A stretch of 23,132 nt of DNA, taken from Clostridiales bacterium (GTDB lineage: Bacteria > Bacillota > Clostridia > Peptostreptococcales > Anaerovoracaceae). How positions within the stretch are numbered: the stretch's first letter is position 1; the number at the start of each line of letters is the position of its first letter. A program made the translations under genes and the position numbers. The stretch is from NCBI GenBank assembly GCA_009778415.1, contig WRJV01000338.1, positions 1 to 23,132 of the forward strand, given 5' to 3'. Below, in pieces: positions 5,592 to 13,551 of this stretch. The notes beneath the pieces were generated by a model. It did no database searches. It was not told the DNA's origin and saw only the letters and a program-made list of their open reading frames with translations.

Positions 5592-8228
5592 ATGCAACGC
5601 AAAAGAAGCAGAGCAGTTTTAAGTTGGCTGTTGGTACTGGGCCTGATACTCTCGTCTGGCGTATTTACGTTTGCCTACGCCTTTAACTCGCCGGACGCCG
5701 CCGGGCTTGACTCGGAATTGGACGGCGACCAGGCGATCGCGACCGCAGCGGCCGACGACCCGGTTTTGTACGCCCCGGTCAGGACGATAAAGACGCCGGT
5801 GGCGGGCCAATACCCGATAAGCTTCTACAGGAACACAATCAGGGATAAGAATTCCACTGCGAACTCCGGCATGACCCAGACGTTGTCTTGGTTCCCGGAT
5901 ATCGACGACAAGGGGTTTGCAACGAACACTGCCTACACAGCAGTACTGGAATTGGAGCCGGGCGCACAATCCAACTGGACGTCAGCAGGGTTCCCGGGCG
6001 CACCCAATTTCAGCGCAAACTCGATCACATGGGAAAATCTGAGAAACCTACCCACAGAAGGTGTTGACACCATCACATCGGAGTATTTTACAGGGCCGGC
6101 TTCCGGCAACTACTCCAGCAGGCCGGCAGGCCTCGCGGTGGCCGATGCGGCTGGCGCCAATCTGAGGGTTTTCATCAAATTTTTACCGACGGCAGCGGTA
6201 AAGTCGGAACCGGAAGTGATCTTCTTTGATGATTTCAACGGTACGCAAAGAACCGGCGCCGATGCGGTAAACGGCACGACTACCAGCTTCATAAGGGGTA
6301 CGCAGCAAAAACGCCAAGATGCCGGCGCATATTGGACCAATGGCTACTCAAACCTTATGACCGACCCGAAGAACCCCAACAACAAAGTGCTTGTGCTGTC
6401 TTGGGGGATAGCGGACTACACGTTCGCCACGCAGCAGGTAACGGCAAGCTCGCTGGTAAGCGAAGCGCCGACAAGGCCGGCTGTGCCGCCCACAGCGCTA
6501 ACCCTGAGAAACACCGCAGGCAACTACGTACTTGAGATATTGCTCGACGTAGCGATCTACGACGCCGACTGGATGGGGAAAAACTATATTTCCGCTGCGT
6601 TTTCCATGACGACGTCAAACTGGAAAGCGCTGACCCTTCAGCAGAAGCTGGCCGCCTGGAACGCGCTGCCGGCAGACCTCAAGCTGGAAGTGTGGAACGC
6701 TTTCTGGCCGGTAACGTGGACTGACGGGCGTGAATACGGGCGCCGCAACTTTGTGCGCGCAGGCTGCTGGGACACCCGAGGTGGCTCTGGCGTAGACCCG
6801 TTCCAAAACGCGTACGGCTACTATGAAGTCAACATGAAGATGACGCCGGCCAACGGCGTGTGGACCGCTTTCTGGATGAACGGCGAAAGCACGGGCGGCG
6901 GGTCCGGCGGGACAGCCGACAGCACGATCACGGACATCAGCCGCGTAAAATCCTACAACCCGATGCTGGATACGATGACTGCCGCGAACAGGTTGTCAGC
7001 GATACAGCGCCAGTCCAGCTGGCACGGCTCAGAGATCGACATCATCGAAAACTGCGAGCCTGTTTTGGAGCGCGGGTACAGCTCGTCGTACCACTACGGC
7101 GGGTACGGTGGCTACGGCAACGGCCGCCAGCACCAGGAGAGCTGGATGCCTGGCGAAGCGGACTGGATCAACAACATCAACATCTATGACGGCGAATTCC
7201 ACCGCATAGGGTTTGAGTGGTCTCCCACCGACGGTAAATTCTACATAGACGACATCCTGCACGCATGCGCGTCCGACATCACTACCCACTGGCCGGAATT
7301 TGTGCAGGATAAAGACCAGGTTACAAACCTTCCGTTCCTCGACGGGAAACTGGGCATCCCCCAGAACCCGAACATGATGCGCCTGTCGGTCGAAGCTGAC
7401 TACTGGTCCGGCCACGGCACAGAATACGAGTACTACCCGTATGACTGCGGTGTGGGCATCAGGGAAGACAGGAGCCTTGGCCGCTTGACAGAAGGCACGC
7501 TGGAGAACGGCGGAGCGGCTGTAATCGACTACGTCAAAGTCATCAACGGCCCGAAGCCCGACGGAGATTCGGTGCTTGTCTACCTGAGCGCCCCAGAAGA
7601 GAGCGACATCGACCAGAACACCGAGTTCACCCTCTCGATAGGCAACACAAAGGACCTGCTCACGTTTGAAGCAGAAATCCTAGTCGATGGCAGCATGCTT
7701 TCAGGGATCGGCGTTGAGCCCCTCAACGGGTTCAAGGTCATGGACAGCGTCTTATGGAGTTACGCAGGCGACGGCTTGTGGAAAGGCACAGTCACGCTGG
7801 CATACAAGGCTGGATTCAGGGAGGGCTTCACAACCCACAGGCCTTTGGAAATCGCCAAGTTCCTCTTTGCCCCCAGGGCGAAAGGAGACACTGTGGCGGC
7901 TCTAGCAAATGTCACGGCCTCAGGGCTTGTGGGCGACGTGACCCAGTACTTTGGCATCCTGATTCAAGAGGGCACGGCGGCGACCAACATCGACCAGAGG
8001 GTCTTCTCGAAGTACGACCTCAACAGGGACGGCATCGTTGACGCCTTAGACCTAGGCATCATGCTGCTGTACTGCGGCTTCGCCGAGACTACGCCGGGCT
8101 GGAACAGCTTGGTCAAAGTCAACGATTCCAGGGGCAAAGGGGTCACGGCTAGCATGTGCGACGTGAACGGCGACGACATCATCGACATGCTGGACCTGCT
8201 CGACCTGTTTATACACTACACCAAATAA
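5592..8228 (+). CDS. Secreted GH16 glycoside hydrolase with cohesin-like and dockerin domains
   Basis: Extracellular endo-acting hydrolase of the laminarinase/lichenase/agarase superfamily; 878 residues. Order: signal peptide (1 to about 30, MQRKRSRAV then a hydrophobic core ending FAYA); a beta-rich domain (about 45-205) like those in Firmicutes surface proteins; GH16 domain (about 210-655); cohesin-like domain (about 659-806); dockerin (807-878). The catalytic motif EIDIIE places the nucleophile at E481, the helper at D483 and the acid/base at E486. GYYEVNMKM and GFEWSPTDGKFYIDD are further GH16-like strands. A helical-looking insertion at about 340-375 enlarges the domain. The start at 5592 is chosen because AAGGAGGT (5573-5580) and the signal peptide fit it; an in-frame TTG at 5505 does not. 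The gene ends 17 bases before GH2-a, so both are probably on one mRNA. The exact polymer is not predictable. Confidence 0.88.
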   Translation: MQRKRSRAVLSWLLVLGLILSSGVFTFAYAFNSPDAAGLDSELDGDQAIATAAADDPVLYAPVRTIKTPVAGQYPISFYRNTIRDKNSTANSGMTQTLSWFPDIDDKGFATNTAYTAVLELEPGAQSNWTSAGFPGAPNFSANSITWENLRNLPTEGVDTITSEYFTGPASGNYSSRPAGLAVADAAGANLRVFIKFLPTAAVKSEPEVIFFDDFNGTQRTGADAVNGTTTSFIRGTQQKRQDAGAYWTNGYSNLMTDPKNPNNKVLVLSWGIADYTFATQQVTASSLVSEAPTRPAVPPTALTLRNTAGNYVLEILLDVAIYDADWMGKNYISAAFSMTTSNWKALTLQQKLAAWNALPADLKLEVWNAFWPVTWTDGREYGRRNFVRAGCWDTRGGSGVDPFQNAYGYYEVNMKMTPANGVWTAFWMNGESTGGGSGGTADSTITDISRVKSYNPMLDTMTAANRLSAIQRQSSWHGSEIDIIENCEPVLERGYSSSYHYGGYGGYGNGRQHQESWMPGEADWINNINIYDGEFHRIGFEWSPTDGKFYIDDILHACASDITTHWPEFVQDKDQVTNLPFLDGKLGIPQNPNMMRLSVEADYWSGHGTEYEYYPYDCGVGIREDRSLGRLTEGTLENGGAAVIDYVKVINGPKPDGDSVLVYLSAPEESDIDQNTEFTLSIGNTKDLLTFEAEILVDGSMLSGIGVEPLNGFKVMDSVLWSYAGDGLWKGTVTLAYKAGFREGFTTHRPLEIAKFLFAPRAKGDTVAALANVTASGLVGDVTQYFGILIQEGTAATNIDQRVFSKYDLNRDGIVDALDLGIMLLYCGFAETTPGWNSLVKVNDSRGKGVTASMCDVNGDDIIDMLDLLDLFIHYTK
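8010..8228 (+). repeat. Dockerin-coding tail, copy 1 of 3 (219 bp)
   Basis: The terminal 72 codons plus stop of the GH16 gene encode a two-repeat dockerin: calcium loop 1 starts DLNRDGIVDALD and loop 2 starts DVNGDDIIDMLD. The same 219-bp unit ends GH2-a (12536-12754) and GH2-b (18112-18330), with long near-identical DNA stretches, for example around GCATGTGCGACGTGAACGG. In this copy the usual Gly at loop 2 position 6 is Asp. Confidence 0.85.
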
Positions 8229-8245
8229 GATTGGAGGATTAAACC

Positions 8246-11200
8246 ATGTATAAGAGAAAGATATTCAGCGCCATAATGGTAGTTGTCATGATAATGGCAC
8301 TGCTGCCTGCGATGGCGTCTGCTCAGGTAACGGAGGTAAAGCAAGCCCCGAGTTATTCTGAGAAGCTGTCCGACTGGGTCATATCGCCATCCGTCTCAGG
8401 CACCACTTGCGGCCTGCCGGGCGGCGCCGACATCGACATCAGCAAACCGGACTACGACACGACAGGCTGGATAAACGCCGTTGCGCCAAGCACCGTCTTA
8501 GGGAACTGTTTTGACGCCGGCGTCTACGACAACTTCTTTATGACCAGAAGCGGCACCACGGACGAATGGTACAACAGGCAGTTCACCAGCGTTCCGACCG
8601 CTGATTTCAACTCGCCTTGGTGGTACAGCACCGATTTTTCGCTGCCCGCCTCGGAAGCCGGGAAAAAAGTAGTGCTCACGTTCAAAGGCATTTCGCACGC
8701 TGCTGACATCTATGTCAACGGCCAGAAAGTAGCCAATGACTACAACAACATCACAGAACACTCGTTCCTTCAGAACGGCCCGCCCATCCAGGCCGCATAC
8801 GCCAACCTGACCGCCACCGGCCACGGCTCCACGTCAAAGTACGGTGCTGGCGTGCTGAGCGTATTTGAGAAGGATTTCTTCGGCACCTTCCGCACGTACA
8901 ACGTCGACGTCACCAAGTACCTGAACGCCGACGGTGCGCCAAACAATGTCAAGCTCAAGATCACAAGAGCCAATTCAGCCAGCAACGACCTCACATACCA
9001 CTGGGTTGACTGGCACCCGCGCCCCGTGGACGGGATGATGGGCCTGACCGGCGAAGTTATCCTCGACACCTGCAGCGGCGTTCGCCTGGACAACCCGGCT
9101 GTCTCCACGAAGGTGACAGAAGACCTGAGCGTCGCGACGCTCAGCCTGTACTGCGACGCCACCAACCTAGGCGACGAGGCTGTGACCGGCATCGCCACGG
9201 CGACGATCAACGACCCGGCTGGCATAGCTGTAGCGACGGTGACGAAAAGCGTTACGGTCCCTGCACACAAGTACAACCAGGAGATCGCGTTCAGGGCAGC
9301 GGACTTCCCAGTCCTGAACCTTGCCGACCCACAGCTCTGGTGGCCAAACAAGTCCGGCGACCAGCCGCTTTACACTGTCGACTGGAGCTTTGCCATCGAC
9401 GGTGTAGTCAGCGACGCGCTGAAGCACCGCGCCGGCCTTCGTGAGATCAACGTGGACCTCAACGTCACCCCGCTGGGCAACCAGAACAGGGCCACGGTCT
9501 CCAACAGCTCGGGCGCCAACATGATCCAGTTCTACGTGAACCACAAGCCAGTGATATTGGACGGCGGCGGCTACTGCCCCACCGACCTGTTCCTGCGCCA
9601 CGACCCGGTTAAGAACCAAGGCGTCATCGACAACATGAAGTACGCGGGCCTTAACTTCTTCCGCGACGAGGGCAAGTTCTTCGACAACGACCTTTTGGAC
9701 CTCTGCGACGAGAACGGCATCCTGGTCATGACCGGCTGGTGCTGCTGCGACCTCAACCAGAGCCCCAACGGCTGGTCCCATGCGGAGCGCTTCAACGCCT
9801 ACGAAGGCCAGTACGCCCAGATCAAAAATCTGAGGCAGCACGCTTCCGGCCTGCTGTGGTTCAACGGCAGCGACGAGCCTCCCAGCAACAGCAACAACGC
9901 CAACACGAGAATGGTTGAGGAGCAGTACATCCGCGTAGAAGCCATGTCCAGATGGGACGAGATCGGCATCACCGCGGCCAGCGCCTGCCTCGACACATCA
10001 AACCTGCTGGGTGGCATCAACACTGGGTTCCACATGGACTCTTCCTATGACAACCAGTCGCCGTCCCACATGTTCAACCCAGGGTCGGTCGGCTCCACAG
10101 GCGTGGGTCCATTCGGGTTTATCGGCGAAGGCCTCGGCGGCGCCGGCATACCGCCCATCGAATCCATGAAGAAATTCATCCCGGCGGCCAACCTGTTCCC
10201 GTACAACGGCACAAACACCACAAATTACAACGCGTGGAACCTGCATGCCACCACCAGCGGATTCACTACGTTTGGCCCGCTGATCGCGATTTCGGACAAC
10301 GCCTACGGTGCTTCCACCACTTTGGAATCCTACCACGCCAAGATTGACGCCGCACAGTTCGACCAGTACAGGGCTCAGTCTGAAGCGCTCAACTACCACC
10401 GATACAAGAACACAACGGGCAGGGTAAACTGGATGCTCAACAACGCAAGGCCTGGCATGTACTGGCAGCAGTTTGACTTCTACATGAACCCGACCTCCGC
10501 CACCTTTGGCGCAGCCAAGGCCAACGAGCCCGTACACATCATGTACAACATCTACGACCACGACATCAGCGTCATCAACAGCACTTTCAACGATTACGGC
10601 AATATGACCGCCACTGCGGAAATATACAACCTGGACGGCGAGCTGATCAGCAAGACGCTGGAAAAGACGATCCATGTGGTTCCGGACAGCGTCGGCCCGA
10701 CCACGGCTTACGGCACCATGACGAGGACGCCCAAGAGAAACGCTTCGCACTACAACGAAGCGGACGGCACGTTCACTGATGTGGCGTACACCTACAACGG
10801 CCAGATTCTGGACGCCTACGGCGTAAACATCCTCTGGAACTATGCTGACATCGAAAAGTCCCTGATCAAAGCGACTTCCGACGTCTACTTCGTGCGCCTG
10901 CAGCTCAAGGACAGCACAGGCAAGGTCGTAAGCTACAACTCCTACGCGATACCGATGCGCAGCGACATTGCGACCACCACCTCTTGGAACAGGGGCACGC
11001 CGGTGTCTGCCGGCGACTACTCGGCGCTCAACTCGCTGCCGGCACTGACCGCCGAACAGCTCAAGTGCGTCCAGACCGGTTCAAAAACAGCAAACGGCAT
11101 CGTAACGCAAACGCTTGAAATCACCAACAACTCAGACAGCATCGCCCACAACGTGTACCTGGCAGCCTATCCCAACAACAAGTTGGAAGACCTGATCGGC

Positions 11201-12754
11201 GCTGTCCAGTACACGGACAACATGTTCGTCCTGTTCCCGGGCGAGACGAGAATAATTGACGTCACCCACAGGACCAGCAACCTGGCCGGCGACGCCTTCA
11301 TCACTGCGACCTGCTACAACAACCAGATAGGCGGCGACAAGCCCATCCGCTTCAAGAACGTCTATACAGGCAACGGGCTGGGCCAGGGCAAGAGCCTGTC
11401 CATCAACAGGACAGTCACCCTTTCGGCCGGTAGCAATGGCGGCAACATCACGACCATCTCATCGGGCAACATCACCATGGCCAATGCCCACAAGACCTTC
11501 ATCGACTGCGCCACAAACTCGAACGCAACGCTCACACTATCGAGCAACAGCGCATGGTTCTACGTTGACCTAGGTGCCCCCAAGGCATTCGACAAGGTCA
11601 TGCTTCGCGCCAGCAGCGGCACCAGCCTGCGCGGCCGTCCGGACACTGTAGTGATCGCCGGCAGCAACAGCACCGCTGGTCCATGGACGAACCTCGCTTC
11701 GTACAACAACACCGGCGGGTCAGTCATGATGGATATTACGCTGCCCGCAACCGCGACGTACCGCTATGTCAGGGCAACATGCACCTCCGGCACTGGCTCG
11801 CTCACCATCTCCGGTTTTGACGTCTATGCGTTCAACAACTACGTGGACGTCACCATCAACGGCGAGGGCACTGCTGCAGTCGCCGGCAAGACGATCAACG
11901 CAGACACGCTGGCCAACCAGAAAGTCGTAGCTGTTGAGCCGGACGGAAGCGTTGACTTCACGTTCACTCCGGCAGGCGAAGTCGCTTTGGTGCGCGTGCT
12001 TGCCAACGGCGTCGACATTTCAAACAAGCTGGTCGACAATGGCGGCTCAAGGAGCCTCACGCTTTCTGGCCTCACAGGCGACGTGGACCTCCAGGTCTAC
12101 TTCGGCATCCAGGCCTACCTCAGCACAGACACGGTGACCTACGTCAACAACGACGCGGAGTTCGTGGTGTCGCTGGCGAACACCAAGGACGTGCTGGCAG
12201 TCGAGCTGGAATTCGAAATCGACGGCAACATGCTGGCCGGCAAGGGCCTTGTAGGCCTTAACGGGTTCAGCAACATGAACAACATCCTTTGGATCCATGC
12301 AGGAGACAACAGGTGGAGGGGCACAGTGACAATGGCGCTGCCTTCCGGGACTACGACAGGCCTTACCTCTGTAGCCCCCGTGGACATCGCGAAATTCGTC
12401 TACACGCCCAAGGGCTACGGCAACGCGGCCATGAACCTGCTGTCAGCAAGGGCAGTCGTCAAGCTGGACGACACGACCAAATACATCTGGGCTCAAATCA
12501 TGGATGAATCTGCCACCACCATAGTAGCCAAGTCGAAGTACGACCTGAACAGGGACGGCACAGTTGACGCCCTAGACCTGGGCATCATGCTGCTGTACAG
12601 CGGTTTCAACGCCAAGGCCCCTGGTTGGGACGACTTCATCAAGGTCAACGACATTTGGGGCAACGGGGTGCCTGCTAGCATGTGCGACGTGAACGGCGAC
12701 GGCATCATAGACATGCTGGACCTGCTTGACCTGTTCATCCACTACAGCAAATAA
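8246..12754 (+). CDS. GH2-a: secreted GH2 exo-beta-D-glucosaminidase-like enzyme with F5/8C, cohesin-like and dockerin domains
   Basis: Secreted exo-acting hydrolase, 1502 residues. Order: signal peptide (MYKRKIFSAI to about AMASA); GH2 sugar-binding sandwich (WWYSTDFSLP, DIYVNG); GH2 Ig-like domain; TIM barrel with WFNGSDEPP and GFIGEGLGGAGIPPIES; further sandwiches; F5/8C/discoidin-like domain (about 1043-1195); cohesin-like domain (about 1290-1430); dockerin (1431-1502). In the Asp-type GH2 subfamily of Amycolatopsis CsxA, an Asp in GSD is acid/base and a later Glu is nucleophile. The equivalents here are D543 and E628. GGAGG (8233-8237) sits eight bases before the ATG. It is the most diverged of the three GH2 copies: GEG replaces SEG at the nucleophile, and the dockerin has Ser in place of the first Cys (LLYSGF). 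Beta-mannosidase-type activity is an alternative. Confidence 0.85.
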   Translation: MYKRKIFSAIMVVVMIMALLPAMASAQVTEVKQAPSYSEKLSDWVISPSVSGTTCGLPGGADIDISKPDYDTTGWINAVAPSTVLGNCFDAGVYDNFFMTRSGTTDEWYNRQFTSVPTADFNSPWWYSTDFSLPASEAGKKVVLTFKGISHAADIYVNGQKVANDYNNITEHSFLQNGPPIQAAYANLTATGHGSTSKYGAGVLSVFEKDFFGTFRTYNVDVTKYLNADGAPNNVKLKITRANSASNDLTYHWVDWHPRPVDGMMGLTGEVILDTCSGVRLDNPAVSTKVTEDLSVATLSLYCDATNLGDEAVTGIATATINDPAGIAVATVTKSVTVPAHKYNQEIAFRAADFPVLNLADPQLWWPNKSGDQPLYTVDWSFAIDGVVSDALKHRAGLREINVDLNVTPLGNQNRATVSNSSGANMIQFYVNHKPVILDGGGYCPTDLFLRHDPVKNQGVIDNMKYAGLNFFRDEGKFFDNDLLDLCDENGILVMTGWCCCDLNQSPNGWSHAERFNAYEGQYAQIKNLRQHASGLLWFNGSDEPPSNSNNANTRMVEEQYIRVEAMSRWDEIGITAASACLDTSNLLGGINTGFHMDSSYDNQSPSHMFNPGSVGSTGVGPFGFIGEGLGGAGIPPIESMKKFIPAANLFPYNGTNTTNYNAWNLHATTSGFTTFGPLIAISDNAYGASTTLESYHAKIDAAQFDQYRAQSEALNYHRYKNTTGRVNWMLNNARPGMYWQQFDFYMNPTSATFGAAKANEPVHIMYNIYDHDISVINSTFNDYGNMTATAEIYNLDGELISKTLEKTIHVVPDSVGPTTAYGTMTRTPKRNASHYNEADGTFTDVAYTYNGQILDAYGVNILWNYADIEKSLIKATSDVYFVRLQLKDSTGKVVSYNSYAIPMRSDIATTTSWNRGTPVSAGDYSALNSLPALTAEQLKCVQTGSKTANGIVTQTLEITNNSDSIAHNVYLAAYPNNKLEDLIGAVQYTDNMFVLFPGETRIIDVTHRTSNLAGDAFITATCYNNQIGGDKPIRFKNVYTGNGLGQGKSLSINRTVTLSAGSNGGNITTISSGNITMANAHKTFIDCATNSNATLTLSSNSAWFYVDLGAPKAFDKVMLRASSGTSLRGRPDTVVIAGSNSTAGPWTNLASYNNTGGSVMMDITLPATATYRYVRATCTSGTGSLTISGFDVYAFNNYVDVTINGEGTAAVAGKTINADTLANQKVVAVEPDGSVDFTFTPAGEVALVRVLANGVDISNKLVDNGGSRSLTLSGLTGDVDLQVYFGIQAYLSTDTVTYVNNDAEFVVSLANTKDVLAVELEFEIDGNMLAGKGLVGLNGFSNMNNILWIHAGDNRWRGTVTMALPSGTTTGLTSVAPVDIAKFVYTPKGYGNAAMNLLSARAVVKLDDTTKYIWAQIMDESATTIVAKSKYDLNRDGTVDALDLGIMLLYSGFNAKAPGWDDFIKVNDIWGNGVPASMCDVNGDGIIDMLDLLDLFIHYSK
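12536..12754 (+). repeat. Dockerin-coding tail, copy 2 of 3 (219 bp)
   Basis: Last 72 codons plus stop of GH2-a, exactly the same length as the tails of GH16 and GH2-b. Loop 1 is DLNRDGTVDALD and loop 2 is DVNGDGIIDMLD. The Cys of LLYCGF in the other two copies is Ser here, while the Cys of SMCDVN is kept. Confidence 0.85.
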
Positions 12755-12794
12755 CAATCGAAACAACTTTTTCATAAAGTTTCAGTAACCTCAA

Positions 12795-12838
12795 ATGGAG
12801 AAAGCGGAGGACGTTGCATACGCCTCCACTTTCTCCAT
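12795..12838 (+). repeat. Intergenic stem-loop repeat, copy 1
   Basis: ATGGAGAAAG (12795-12804) pairs with CTTTCTCCAT (12829-12838). After one C/A mismatch, GGAGG (12806-12810) pairs with CCTCC (12823-12827). It lies between GH2-a and the first SLH gene. A near-copy lies at 18371-18413 in the same position after GH2-b, with ACCTCAA conserved just upstream. A-rich rather than T-rich sequence follows, so it is not a typical terminator. RNA processing or 3'-end stabilisation is plausible. Confidence 0.75.
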
Positions 12839-12875
12839 AAAAACAAGGATCAATGGGAGAGGAGTTTATTAGCTC

Positions 12876-13517
12876 ATGAAAAAGAACTTAGCCTGCTGGA
12901 TTCTGTCCGCCATATTGCTTTCAGTGTGCGTTGCACCAGCCGTGCCGCTTGAGTCGCATGCGGGCGTAAAGGGGTTTCCCGACGTACGAGGGCACTGGGC
13001 CGAGCGCGATATTGTCGAGTTGTCGGAAAGAGGGGTGATTTCCGGGATGCCTGACGGCAATTTTCATCCAAACGAAAATATCACCTTCCCTCAATTCGTC
13101 GCGATCGTCATCAGGGACAGGTATGGGGACATAAAGCCAGCCGACGGCAATTGGGCTTCCGGGTACATCCAAAAAGCGCTGGAACTAGACATCATATTGC
13201 CCGACGAAGCTGCAAGCACAGGGGCGCTGAACAGGTACAGCGCAGTCAAGATCATCAATTCGGCACTCACCAACATCTACAACGAGGAGCCGGAGCTCGA
13301 CGTTTACAGCATAGTGAAAGAACTGACGGACTATCCCAGCTGCAAATCCTGCCGCGGGCCCTTTGACGACGAAATCGGCCAGTGCATGGCCAAGGGGATC
13401 ATAACAGGCAGGCCCGGGCCGATGTTTGACGGAGAGGCTATGTTGACAAGAGCTGAAGCAAGCGTGATACTTCTTCGGGCCTTTGACCCGTCGTATCGCG
13501 TCACTAGAGAAAATTGA
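12876..13517 (+). CDS. SLH-1: small secreted protein made only of three SLH motifs
   Basis: Probable cell-wall-attached protein of 213 residues. A signal peptide (1 to about 29, ending ESHA) is followed by three S-layer homology motifs. The first starts at GFPDVRGHWAERDIV (33-47) and contains GMPDGNFHP (57-65). The second covers about 85-135. The third (about 164-205) contains KGIITGRPGP and LTRAEASVILL. SLH trimers bind pyruvylated secondary cell-wall polymers. No enzyme, cohesin or other partner domain is present. Between motifs 2 and 3 are C156, C159 and C170, a CxxC plus one Cys also conserved in SLH-2. GAGAGGAG (12857-12864) is the ribosome site. GH2-b begins 34 bases after the stop, so the two genes are likely cotranscribed. 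The role could be an adaptor, a wall-capping protein or a remnant of a larger anchor. Confidence 0.85.
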   Translation: MKKNLACWILSAILLSVCVAPAVPLESHAGVKGFPDVRGHWAERDIVELSERGVISGMPDGNFHPNENITFPQFVAIVIRDRYGDIKPADGNWASGYIQKALELDIILPDEAASTGALNRYSAVKIINSALTNIYNEEPELDVYSIVKELTDYPSCKSCRGPFDDEIGQCMAKGIITGRPGPMFDGEAMLTRAEASVILLRAFDPSYRVTREN

Positions 13518-13551
13518 CATTTCTTACAAAAATAGAAAAGGAGCAAGAAAG

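Noticed and set aside
9167..10750. Minus-strand open frames (224 and 250 codons) under GH2-a
   Set aside because: They are Val/Ala/Arg-rich shadows of the GH2 coding frame without domain features.
13483..13551. Upstream start of GH2-b inside the SLH-1 gene
   Set aside because: It overlaps SLH-1 and buries the signal peptide; ATG 13552 has a well-spaced ribosome site.
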